From positions 62,001-126,000 of the forward strand of contig NZ_JAFBCS010000001.1 of the NCBI RefSeq assembly GCF_016907845.1: 64,000 bases of DNA, given 5' to 3'. Of the stretch, positions 45,137 to 53,092 are shown piece by piece. Below the pieces are notes generated by a model. It saw nothing but the letters and a program-made list of their open reading frames with translations. It made no database searches and was not told where the DNA came from. The position numbers were made by a program, and so were the translations under genes. Each line of letters begins with the position of its first letter. Positions within the stretch are counted from its first letter, which is position 1. The stretch is from Arcanobacterium pluranimalium (GTDB lineage Bacteria > Actinomycetota > Actinomycetes > Actinomycetales > Actinomycetaceae).

Positions 45137-45347
45137 ATTTTCCCCTTTAATGCGTCCGTATGGGAATCGTGACTGTGCATCATCGCACGTTATAAGGCTA
45201 TATTCACACTGATGAAAATTAAAGCGATTACTGAAAATCTTAAAGAAATATTTCCGATCCGTTGGTCCAAAATTTTCTATGTGAGACAAAACCGTAACAA
45301 TATTCGGACACAACACACGCTCTGCCTGTCAAAAGTAAAATATAAGT

Positions 45348-46571
45348 ATGACTTCTCATGCAGCACACTTCCCGCTCACCTTACCTATCCGTATCCTCCT
45401 CCTGGGAAGCGGAGAACTCGGCAAAGAACTCACCATTTCACTTCAGCGCCTTGGTTGCCACGTTATCGCCTGCGATACCTACCGAAACGCGCCTGCTATG
45501 AGCGTTGCTGCGCAATCCGCCGTCATCGATATGACTGACGCCGACGCCGTCACCACGCTTATCAACGAGACGCAACCAGACCTCATTGTTCCCGAAGTGG
45601 AAAAATTGGCCGTCGAGGCACTTACTCAGGCTGCTCAGGACGGGATTCGGGTAGCCCCCTCGGCCACAATCGTGCAACTCACTTTCGACCGCCAAGGTAT
45701 TCGCACCCTTGCTACCAACAAAGCAAGCGTCCCTACCAGCACCTTCGCTTTCGCCGATTCGCTCGAGTCACTTCGCGAAGCAGCCAAGGCAATCGGTTTT
45801 CCATGCTTCGTCAAGCCGACGATGTCCTCCTCTGGTCACGGTCAATCTCGCGTCACAACAGCAGAAGAACTAGAAGCTGCATGGGATGAAGCGTGCGCGG
45901 GCGCCCGCGCCAACACTGGCCGAGTTATTGTAGAAGGCCAGATCGATTTCGACTACGAAATAACACTGCTCACCGTGCGCCACCTCGAAAACGGCAAAAT
46001 CCAAACGAGTTTCTGCGCGCCAATTGGCCACCGCCAAGAAAACGGCGATTACGTAGAGTCGTGGCAACCACAGCCTATGAGTCCACTCGCGCTCGAGCGA
46101 GCGAAAGAAATCGCAGGCAGAGTTATTGATGCCCTAGCCGAAGAATCCCAACACGAAGACTATCCGGTTTTAGGAATCTTTGGCGTTGAGCTTTTCATTA
46201 AAGGCGACGACGTATTCTTCTCCGAGCTCTCACCTCGCCCACACGACACCGGTCTCGTAACTCTAGCTTCACAATCGCAAAGCGAATTTGATCTCCACGC
46301 TCGCGCGATACTTGGGCTACCAATCGATACAACGCTACTTAGCCCAGCGGCGTCGGCACCATTAAAAGCTCAGGCTGACGTTACAAACCCACGCTACCGA
46401 GGCATCGAAGCAGCCCTGGTAGACCCTTGCGCGCTCGTGCGAATTTTTGGCAAACCACACGCTCACCCCGGCCGTCGCATGGCCGTTGCCGCAGCTCGAG
46501 CACAGGATATTACATCTGCGCGTCGAGCTGCCCAAGCAGCAATAGCGGCAATTGAAATCGAATCGGCATAA
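45348..46571 (+). CDS. purT: Formate-dependent phosphoribosylglycinamide formyltransferase
   Basis: This 407-residue ATP-grasp enzyme makes formyl-GAR from GAR, formate and ATP, the folate-independent third step of purine synthesis. Seen are RILLLGSGELGKELTISLQRLG, DLIVPEVEKLAVEAL, QLTFDRQGIRTLA, CFVKPTMSSSGHGQS, GIFGVELFIKGDDVFFSELSPRPHDTG (metal ligands) and GKPHAHPGRRMAVA. This tail distinguishes PurT from PurK. Presence of PurT makes this step formate-dependent, whether or not a PurN exists elsewhere. The next gene, 100 bp downstream, encodes a degenerate PfkB-like protein. Confidence 0.95.
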   Translation: MTSHAAHFPLTLPIRILLLGSGELGKELTISLQRLGCHVIACDTYRNAPAMSVAAQSAVIDMTDADAVTTLINETQPDLIVPEVEKLAVEALTQAAQDGIRVAPSATIVQLTFDRQGIRTLATNKASVPTSTFAFADSLESLREAAKAIGFPCFVKPTMSSSGHGQSRVTTAEELEAAWDEACAGARANTGRVIVEGQIDFDYEITLLTVRHLENGKIQTSFCAPIGHRQENGDYVESWQPQPMSPLALERAKEIAGRVIDALAEESQHEDYPVLGIFGVELFIKGDDVFFSELSPRPHDTGLVTLASQSQSEFDLHARAILGLPIDTTLLSPAASAPLKAQADVTNPRYRGIEAALVDPCALVRIFGKPHAHPGRRMAVAAARAQDITSARRAAQAAIAAIEIESA

Positions 46572-46671
46572 TTAACCGCGATAACTCGGATAACATAAGC
46601 GCTTATTTGCTGATACACTCGTTTTATTCTGATTGCTTTGGGAATATTACGCACAGCTAAATGGGGGTCTT

Positions 46672-47442
46672 ATGAATTCATCATCAACACCACCAAAGCA
46701 TCGCCTCTTGCCTATTTATCTGATTTCAACCGCGAACTCCCACGCGGCAGGCGAGGCTTTGCATACACTTCCCACACTTCCCGGCGCTCAAGACGCCAGC
46801 CGTGACGCCTTAAATACCAGTCATATTGAACGAAATTTGCATGCCTTAGGAATTGCTAGCACGCATATTGACGCAGAGGAACTCATCAATTCCGCCCAAT
46901 TGGCTCCCGAGCAATTCACTCATGCACTCGTATTCGTAGCAGATATTGAAGCACTCACCCACCTGCACCAACACTTCCCTGCCTGGCATGATTTCGTCGA
47001 TACCCAGCAGGTAAAAGTCGTACTCGCTGCGCACTCGGCTTCAGAACTTGAGCAAATCAGCGCAAGAGGCGAAAATGCTGATACTCATGGCATTATTGCT
47101 GGTATTTATGGCATCGTGGTATCCCAACGCGAAGCAATCAATGCCATCACAGCAGAAAAACTCAATTCTCTGCGCACTCACGCCAGGGCCAGCTCTCTGT
47201 GGTATCTCATCCACTCCTTTGGCTCCGGCGCCGCAGCTATCGAGCCTGATCACGACGTCGCACTCATCGGCACGTTCGAATGCAATATTGCAAACACTTG
47301 CGGCGTGGACGAAGCGTTTATTGCAGGAACACTCAACGGTCTAGCCCAAGGCTGGCAATTGACGAAAGTAGCTCGCTTTGGCAGCTATGTGGCCAGCGGT
47401 GTTGCTGAGCAGCCTGGAGATTTTCTCGATATTGGCGATTGA
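46672..47442 (+). CDS. Uncharacterised protein resembling a degenerate PfkB/ribokinase
   Basis: The 256-residue product is not clearly assignable. Its C-terminal half (ALIGTFECNIANTCGVDEAFIAGTLNGLAQGWQL...ARFGSYVASG, seen from about residue 200) lines up with the end of PfkB-family kinases, where DTTGAGDAF-AG-L-GL is followed by an A-x-x-G-x-x-A helix. The GAGD catalytic motif reads GVDE here, so the catalytic Asp is lost. The N-terminal half is short and lacks the substrate lid. It may be a pseudo-kinase or regulator. GGGGG four bases before ATG 46672 supports the start. The relation is my inference from the pattern, not a database match. Confidence 0.5.
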   Translation: MNSSSTPPKHRLLPIYLISTANSHAAGEALHTLPTLPGAQDASRDALNTSHIERNLHALGIASTHIDAEELINSAQLAPEQFTHALVFVADIEALTHLHQHFPAWHDFVDTQQVKVVLAAHSASELEQISARGENADTHGIIAGIYGIVVSQREAINAITAEKLNSLRTHARASSLWYLIHSFGSGAAAIEPDHDVALIGTFECNIANTCGVDEAFIAGTLNGLAQGWQLTKVARFGSYVASGVAEQPGDFLDIGD

Positions 47443-47506
47443 TGCGGTTGCGCCCGCGTCATCGTGGTGAACAAACGCCATCATTGCCGAGCAGATTCCC
47501 TTCCGA

Positions 47507-48133
47507 TCATTTTGGATTTAGGCCAGTCGTAGCTCCCAAAAAGCGCGGCGGAACCGGCACGAATCGCTCGCGATCCCAGGGTAGCTCCCACCCCGCTAAC
47601 TTCAAAAGTGCATCTGTGATGTCGGCCGTCAAACCCCAAATAAACAGGTCACGCACCACAAAAGCGGGTCCGCTGTGCACTAATTCTTTGCCAGTTTTGG
47701 CCTGTTCATTTGCAAAATGCCAGGTACAGCGATTGGCAGGATCAGTTAGTTCGTCCACCGAGATGAGGTGAATCTGCTCCACCTCATCCTTATTCGGCCT
47801 GCAAGACGCTATATCCGCACGCCACCGGCCAAGCACTGGCACCACGTGAAAAAGATTGCCACGCAATATCGCTTCTGGGAGTCGGCCTTGAATACTCACT
47901 TGCTCCGGGTTGATTCCCACTTCTTCGAAGCACTCTCGCACAGCTGTTTCTTCTGCCGATTCCACACCATCACGCGAACCGCCAGGGAAAGAAATTTGCC
48001 CAGCTTGAAAACGCATACTCCGGGCACGCTCGGTAAACAAAATGCTCGTCTCGCCGTCCCCACTGGACAGCAAGACGAGCACCGCAGCTTGACGCGCAGT
48101 ATTGGCAGTAGCGTGTGATTCTAAGCGATTCAT
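47507..48133 (-). CDS. Nudix hydrolase (CoA pyrophosphatase-like)
   Basis: This 208-residue protein has a complete Nudix box: GGSRDGVESAEETAVRECFE followed by EVGI, fitting G-x5-E-x7-R-E-U-x-E-E-x-G-U. The preceding FTERARSMRFQAGQISFPGG is the pattern of the NudL/YeaB CoA diphosphatase group. Hydrolysis of a nucleoside diphosphate derivative, perhaps CoA, is likely. ATG 48133 is preferred (GGTGAGAAG upstream) over an in-frame TTG at 48175. It lies 65 bases downstream of hspR on the same strand and may be transcribed with it. Confidence 0.87.
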   Translation of the reverse strand: MNRLESHATANTARQAAVLVLLSSGDGETSILFTERARSMRFQAGQISFPGGSRDGVESAEETAVRECFEEVGINPEQVSIQGRLPEAILRGNLFHVVPVLGRWRADIASCRPNKDEVEQIHLISVDELTDPANRCTWHFANEQAKTGKELVHSGPAFVVRDLFIWGLTADITDALLKLAGWELPWDRERFVPVPPRFLGATTGLNPK

Positions 48134-48198
48134 CTTCTCACCCAGACTCTCCTCGTGCCGTGCCCTGCTTGGCAAGTAACTCTTATCACTCCGCGATG

Positions 48199-48714
48199 TT
48201 ATAGCGATTCATCAGGCAAAACGATCATATTACGTGGATTCCAGATCACCACATCTTGATTTTCGCTACTAGTAGCTTGCCTGCGAAGCGCGCGGCGCAA
48301 AAGGTCCATACGCTCGGCCATCGTCACATCACCAGAAGCAGTAGCTGCAAAAACGCGCCGTTCGCGCCGATTTTGCCGCTCGAGTTCATCACGCATAAAC
48401 TCGCCCAATTGCCGCACTCGCTCAAGTTGTTTCTCAAGACGAATCTGCTGCTCAGTTAAGCGCTCCACATCGGCTTGTAGCTTCAAAATGCGCGATATCC
48501 CAGACAGATTGATTCCCTCATCTTGAGATAAACGCTGAATTTCAATCAGTTTATCGACGTCGTTCAAAGAGTAGCGACGACCACCACCACGGGTTCGCCC
48601 AGCTACCACAAGCCCGAGCCGATCATACTGACGCACGGTTTGCGGGTGCATTCCAGCGAGCTCAGCAGCAACCGATACCGTCAATATTGGCGCACTGCGT
48701 GAAACCTTAGCCAT
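48199..48714 (-). CDS. hspR: HspR, MerR-family heat-shock repressor
   Basis: This 171-residue repressor has an N-terminal MerR HTH (LTVSVAAELAGMHPQTVRQYDRLGLV, then RTRGGGRRYSLNDVDKLIEIQRL). A Leu/Glu/Arg-rich coiled-coil helix (residues about 75-115) and a polar tail follow. HspR binds HAIR elements and uses DnaK as co-repressor. HAIR sequences are present before dnaK and clpB in this window. The ATG at 48714 has AGGAGG four bases upstream. It is the fourth gene of the dnaK operon, which gives autogenous control. Confidence 0.95.
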   Translation of the reverse strand: MAKVSRSAPILTVSVAAELAGMHPQTVRQYDRLGLVVAGRTRGGGRRYSLNDVDKLIEIQRLSQDEGINLSGISRILKLQADVERLTEQQIRLEKQLERVRQLGEFMRDELERQNRRERRVFAATASGDVTMAERMDLLRRALRRQATSSENQDVVIWNPRNMIVLPDESL

Positions 48715-48778
48715 CGCCCCTCCTCTCAGAACTTAATCTATCCCACTTCAATATAAATTCTATCGTTTCCGATTAGAT

Positions 48779-48804
48779 TTACACTTCAGCCTTACACTTC
48801 AGCC
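48779..48804. repeat. 13-bp tandem duplication at the dnaJ stop codon
   Basis: TTACACTTCAGCC occurs twice back to back (48779-48791 and 48792-48804, given on the + strand). The second copy contains the dnaJ stop codon. The repeat looks like a recent slippage event and leaves the reading frame unaffected because it lies after the first stop. Confidence 0.8.
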
Positions 48805-49799
48805 ATTTTTTGGAATTCGGCTCGGGGATCAGCACCCTCTGAAGCATCTCTAAACGCTTCAACGGCTGCACGCGTCTCGTCCGACATCTTCTTGGGCACA
48901 ACTACTTTCAAGCGGACGTACATGTCGCCTGCCTCGCCTTTTGTGGGCTGCACTCCCCGACCACGCACTCGCAGCGTTTTGTCTGAAGAAGATCCCTCAG
49001 GCACTTTGACGTGTACAGTCTCTCCGTAAAGGGTTGGCACATCAACCGTTGCTCCCAAGGCCGCTTCATCAAAAGCCACCGGCACATTGACGTACACGTC
49101 TTTGCCACGCAGCTCATAGACGGGATGAGGTTCCACCGCGACTTTGATAAGAATATCGCCCGGTTCACCGCCGTTAATTCCTGGCTGACCTTTACCTTTA
49201 ATACGGATTTTTTGTCCGTCAGTCACACCTGCGGGAATGCGTGCAGTCACTTTGCCCGACGGCGTCGTCACCGAAACCGTGGTGCCGCCGATTGCGTCAC
49301 GCAACGGGATAGACGCACTGGTGGTAACGTCGTCGCCACGCTCGCGACGCCGCGATCCAAAGCCGCCAAAGCCACCGAAACCACTGTGTGAATCCGCTTT
49401 TGGTGCGCCAGCGCCAAACATCGAAGAAAGGATATCTTCAAAGCCCGGATTTGGAGTGCCACCTCCGGTGTTGAATCGAACATTCCCACCGCCGAACATC
49501 GAGGAGAAAACGTCCTCAAAGCCGCCGGCACCGCCAGCACCAGGTGAAAAACGCGCACCCCCACCAGACATCGTCCGAATCGCATCGTACTGCTGGCGGT
49601 CTTGCTCATTCGAAAGCACTTGAAAAGCTTCAGAAACTTCTTTGAACTTGTTCTCAGCTACTTTATCACCCGGATTTTGGTCGGGATGATACTTGCGCGC
49701 CAGTTTGCGGTACGCCTTTTTTATTTCGTCTTGTGACGCAGATTTTTCTACGCCCAAAGTGGCATAGAAGTCCTTGTGCATCCAATCTTGACTTGCCAT
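48792..49799 (-). CDS. dnaJ: DnaJ-type chaperone without zinc finger (CbpA-like)
   Basis: This 335-residue J-protein has the J-domain at residues 9-75 with KYHPDQNPGD (HPD), a long Gly/Phe-rich linker (two FEDxxSSMFG repeats), and two C-terminal substrate-binding domains (TTSASIPLRDAIGGTTVSV...). No C-x-x-C-x-G-x-G repeats occur, so it is a class B (CbpA-like) J-protein rather than the full zinc-finger DnaJ. It stimulates DnaK ATPase and delivers clients. It is 14 bases after grpE and before hspR in the same operon. Confidence 0.93.
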   Translation of the reverse strand: MASQDWMHKDFYATLGVEKSASQDEIKKAYRKLARKYHPDQNPGDKVAENKFKEVSEAFQVLSNEQDRQQYDAIRTMSGGGARFSPGAGGAGGFEDVFSSMFGGGNVRFNTGGGTPNPGFEDILSSMFGAGAPKADSHSGFGGFGGFGSRRRERGDDVTTSASIPLRDAIGGTTVSVTTPSGKVTARIPAGVTDGQKIRIKGKGQPGINGGEPGDILIKVAVEPHPVYELRGKDVYVNVPVAFDEAALGATVDVPTLYGETVHVKVPEGSSSDKTLRVRGRGVQPTKGEAGDMYVRLKVVVPKKMSDETRAAVEAFRDASEGADPRAEFQKMAEV

Positions 49800-49813
49800 T
49801 AAGCTTCACCCTC

Positions 49814-50440
49814 CTACTGTGGCGAAACGACTCCCACGCGTGCCGGGCGCAGAATTTTTTCACCTTGCCGATATCCAGGCTGAATCAAGTGGGCAACGTG
49901 TTCAGTTTCCGCATCTTCCGAGGTCTGATGCATGAGTGCTTCGTGCACTTCTGGATCGAATGCTTCTCCGACTTCGCCGAAACGTTTGAGTCCAAAATTG
50001 CGTTCGAGGGTTGCTTCGAGTTCTGAAACGACCGCGCCTGCCGGCCCTTCAAGATCGCCGTGCTGACGTGCCAAATCGGCATTATCAAGCACTCCCATGA
50101 GCGCTTCTAATACCTTTGACACTCCAAATGCTTGCTGGTTGACCGCATCTGCCTTAGCACGCTTGACGTACCCGCTGTATTCCTGCTGCAAGTTGTACAG
50201 ATCAGCCTTGCGACGTGCTACTTCATCCTCAAGTTCGGTGATGCGAAGCAAAGCTTGGTCAAGTTCAGACAGTTCAACCTGCTGCGATTCTTCCTCGGCG
50301 GAGTTTTCCTCACCTGCAGATTCCCGCTCACATTCACAGCCCAAGTTTTCCTCGTTCACCTGCGCAGATTCACCAGCTTGCGCTTCAGTTAACGGAGTTT
50401 CCTCAGCTTCGCGGTTGTCGTGTAGATTTTCCTCAGTCAT
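49814..50440 (-). CDS. grpE: GrpE nucleotide exchange factor
   Basis: This 208-residue protein releases ADP from DnaK. The N-terminal 60 residues are very acidic (EETPLTEAQAGESAQVNEEN..., ending in a CECERE stretch). A long coiled-coil helix follows (LSELDQALLRITELEDEVARRKADLYNLQQEYSGYVKRA), then the beta-wing domain with FDPEVHEALMHQTSEDAETEHVA and LIQPGYRQGEKILRPARVGV, which is diagnostic. It is the second gene of the dnaK operon, separated from dnaK by 234 bp that hold a GC-rich hairpin. Confidence 0.95.
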   Translation of the reverse strand: MTEENLHDNREAEETPLTEAQAGESAQVNEENLGCECERESAGEENSAEEESQQVELSELDQALLRITELEDEVARRKADLYNLQQEYSGYVKRAKADAVNQQAFGVSKVLEALMGVLDNADLARQHGDLEGPAGAVVSELEATLERNFGLKRFGEVGEAFDPEVHEALMHQTSEDAETEHVAHLIQPGYRQGEKILRPARVGVVSPQ

Positions 50441-50567
50441 CGTGGCTCCTTACCTAAATCTATCTCGATCACGTTCTGGCCATTACCTGCGAGATCTCAA
50501 TACCCGTGCGATTTCAACATCTATGAGATCCCAATCTGGCTTTTCCTGGTTCTTTTCCACTTGCGGC

Positions 50568-50601
50568 TGGTGGCGCACCGCCCATCGGCCGTGCGCCACC
50601 A
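50568..50601 (-). terminator. Intercistronic hairpin between dnaK and grpE
   Basis: TGGTGGCGCAC (50568-50578) pairs with GTGCGCCACCA (50591-50601) around a 12-base GC-rich loop, in the 234-bp gap between dnaK and grpE. As a partial terminator or RNA-processing element it could keep DnaK above GrpE/DnaJ/HspR levels. Confidence 0.5.
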
Positions 50602-50674
50602 CAGCGTGAAGATTTGTGTTGAGCATGGAGCATCAGCACGGGGCTTCACTCAGCCACAATCGCGTTCAAGAAGC

Positions 50675-52573
50675 TCAGTTCTTGCCCTTTTGATCGTTTT
50701 CGTCCACGATTTCCGCATCTACGACGTCGTCTTCGCCAGCTTTCTTAGCAGCTTGAGCTGCGTCAGTCCAGCCTTCACTTCCTGGCGTCGCACCGCCTGC
50801 AGCCTGCTCAGCTTGAGCCTGAGCGTAAAGGGCTTCGCCGATCTTTTGCGACTTGGCATTCAGCTCTTCTTGTGCCTTTTTGATTGCCTCAAGATCGTCG
50901 CCTTCAAGAGCCTTGCGCAGTGCATCGTTTGCTTCTTTGACCTCAGTGGTTATCGCATCGTCAAGCTTGTCTGCATTGTCGGCAATGAGCTTGTCGATCG
51001 AGTAGACCTGCTGTTCGGCAGTGTTGCGCACCTCGGCGTCTTCTTTGCGCTTAGCATCTTCAGCAGCGTGTTCTTCTGCTTCCTTAACCATGCGCTCGAT
51101 GTCTTCTTTCGAGAGAGCCGAACCACCAGTGATGGTCACAGACTGCTCCTTGCCAGTACCGCGGTCCTTTGCAGCTACGTGCACGATACCGTTGGCATCG
51201 ATATCGAACGTGACCTCAATCTGTGGCATGCCACGAGGAGCTGGAGCAATACCCGAAAGTTCAAAAGTGCCGAGCAACTTGTTATCGCGAGCAAAGGAAC
51301 GCTCACCCTGGTAAACCTGAATGAGAACGCTTGGCTGGTTGTCCTCAGCGGTAGAGAACACCTCCGAGCGCTTCGTCGGGATAGCAGTGTTGCGCTCGAT
51401 GAGCTTAGTCATCACTCCACCCTTGGTTTCGATTCCAAGTGAGAGTGGGGTGACGTCAATAAGCAGCACGTCGGTGCGATCGCCGGAGATAACACCTGCT
51501 TGCAAAGCTGCACCAACAGCAACTACTTCGTCTGGGTTGACGCCCTTGTTCGGCTCACGTCCACCAGTGAGTTCCTTAACAACTTCAGTAACGGCTGGCA
51601 TACGGGTCGAACCGCCAACGAGTACGACGTGATCGATTTCGGAAAGCTTGATACCGGCGTCGTCGATAACCTTCTGGAATGGAATCTTGGTGCGCTCGAG
51701 GAGATCCTTCGTCATTTCCTCGAACTTTGCACGCGTGAGCTTCTCATCCAAGTGGATTGGACCGTTTTCGGACATCGACAGGTACTGTAGCGTGATATTC
51801 GTGGAGGTTGCCGAGGAGAGCTCTTTCTTTGCCTGCTCAGCGGCTTCCTTCAAACGCTGGAGTGCAATCTTGTCTTTCGAAAGGTCTGCACCGTAGTTGT
51901 TCTTGACCTGCTCAACAAGCCAGTTAACGATGCGCTGATCCCAGTCATCGCCACCGAGTTCGTTGTCGCCCGAGGTGGCGCGCACCTGGATGGTGGAGAA
52001 ATCGTCGTCGGCATCCTTGCTCACTTCGAGCAGGGAGACGTCAAACGTGCCGCCACCGAGATCAAAGACGAGAATGAGTTCGTCTTCCTTGCCCTTTTCA
52101 AGGCCGTAAGCAAGCGCCGCGGCCGTCGGCTCGTTAACGATGCGCTGAACGTTCAAACCAGCAATCTGTCCAGCATCTTTAGTTGCCTGACGCTGAGCGT
52201 CGTTGAAGTATGCCGGCACAGTGATCACTGCATCGGTAACGGGCTCACCCAAGTATGCCTCAGCGTCTTTCTTGAGCTTCTGAAGAATAAAAGCTGAGAT
52301 CTGCTGAGCATTGTAGGATTTATCGTCGATATCGAGTTTCCAGGAGTTATCTCCCATGTGACGCTTTACCGAGGAGATAGTGCGATCCACATTGGTGACC
52401 GCTTGACGCTTTGCGATTTCTCCCACGAGCACTTCGCCCGTTTTGGAGAAGCCGACGACGGATGGGGTGGTGCGTGCGCCTTCAGCGTTTGCAATAACGG
52501 TTGGCTCGCCACCTTCAAGAACGGTAACAACCGAGTTGGTTGTTCCAAGGTCAATGCCTACTGCACGTGCCAT
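50675..52573 (-). CDS. dnaK: DnaK (Hsp70) chaperone
   Basis: This 632-residue Hsp70 has the ATPase domain signatures [37 protein letters not shown] and [17 protein letters not shown]. It also has the interdomain linker [11 protein letters not shown] and the substrate-binding domain, and a Gln/Ala/Gly-rich tail ending in an acidic/Lys segment ([16 protein letters not shown]). AAGGAG precedes ATG 52573. It is the first gene of the dnaK-grpE-dnaJ-hspR operon. A HAIR operator lies 120 bp upstream. Confidence 0.98.
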   Translation of the reverse strand: MARAVGIDLGTTNSVVTVLEGGEPTVIANAEGARTTPSVVGFSKTGEVLVGEIAKRQAVTNVDRTISSVKRHMGDNSWKLDIDDKSYNAQQISAFILQKLKKDAEAYLGEPVTDAVITVPAYFNDAQRQATKDAGQIAGLNVQRIVNEPTAAALAYGLEKGKEDELILVFDLGGGTFDVSLLEVSKDADDDFSTIQVRATSGDNELGGDDWDQRIVNWLVEQVKNNYGADLSKDKIALQRLKEAAEQAKKELSSATSTNITLQYLSMSENGPIHLDEKLTRAKFEEMTKDLLERTKIPFQKVIDDAGIKLSEIDHVVLVGGSTRMPAVTEVVKELTGGREPNKGVNPDEVVAVGAALQAGVISGDRTDVLLIDVTPLSLGIETKGGVMTKLIERNTAIPTKRSEVFSTAEDNQPSVLIQVYQGERSFARDNKLLGTFELSGIAPAPRGMPQIEVTFDIDANGIVHVAAKDRGTGKEQSVTITGGSALSKEDIERMVKEAEEHAAEDAKRKEDAEVRNTAEQQVYSIDKLIADNADKLDDAITTEVKEANDALRKALEGDDLEAIKKAQEELNAKSQKIGEALYAQAQAEQAAGGATPGSEGWTDAAQAAKKAGEDDVVDAEIVDENDQKGKN

Positions 52574-53092
52574 TGTTGTTGTCTCCTTTTATATGTGAAC
52601 CCCTCGTAATATGAGGTGTTCGAAAGTTCTGTTTGTTGATACTTCTCAAGTTTTGCACCCAATTGAAGTTGTGTCCAATAGACTTATCAATTCTTGAGTC
52701 TACTTCACTCAACTTTCATATGTGCAATATTATTCCCATACCCATCCAAGAATTTCATGAGATCTGCGTTACCACAGAAACCGCCAAGGAATTACCCAAT
52801 CAGACCATTTACGCAAAATAACACTTATGAATTCCTGACCTGCGAAAACATACAAAATTTTCACCAATCTAGGACTTTCGGGACCCTTTTCCTAAACGAC
52901 AGGTGTCGCTTAATTTAAGCTTTAAGCAAGAGCCGCACTGTGCCCTCTTGCCTCACCTGCACAAATATCGACTGTAGGCACCAGGCAAGATCAGCCCACA
53001 AAGCACTCAAAGCTAAAAATCAATCCTTTTACGAGAAATCACGAATCGGACTTAGGACTCAATCCTGAGGACACAAGGAGAAGTAGGTAAAC
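52574..53092. other. Divergent intergenic region dnaK / dmsA
   Basis: This 519-bp region, AT-rich in the middle, holds the HAIR operator and dnaK promoter on the left and the dmsA promoter on the right. A small inverted repeat GCAAGAG (52926-52932) / CTCTTGC (52945-52951) stands about 140 bases before dmsA and may be an operator for anaerobic or TetR control. CAAGGAG near 53075 is the dmsA ribosome site. No gene was recognised. Confidence 0.5.
52693..52713. promoter_or_regulatory. HAIR element (HspR operator) upstream of dnaK
   Basis: CTTGAGT (52693-52699), seven bases, then ACTCAAC (52707-52713): 13 of 14 positions match the HspR consensus CTTGAGT-N7-ACTCAAG. It lies 120 bases before the dnaK start. 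It is almost identical in sequence and spacer (CTACTTC against CTATTCC) to the clpB site. Confidence 0.9.
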
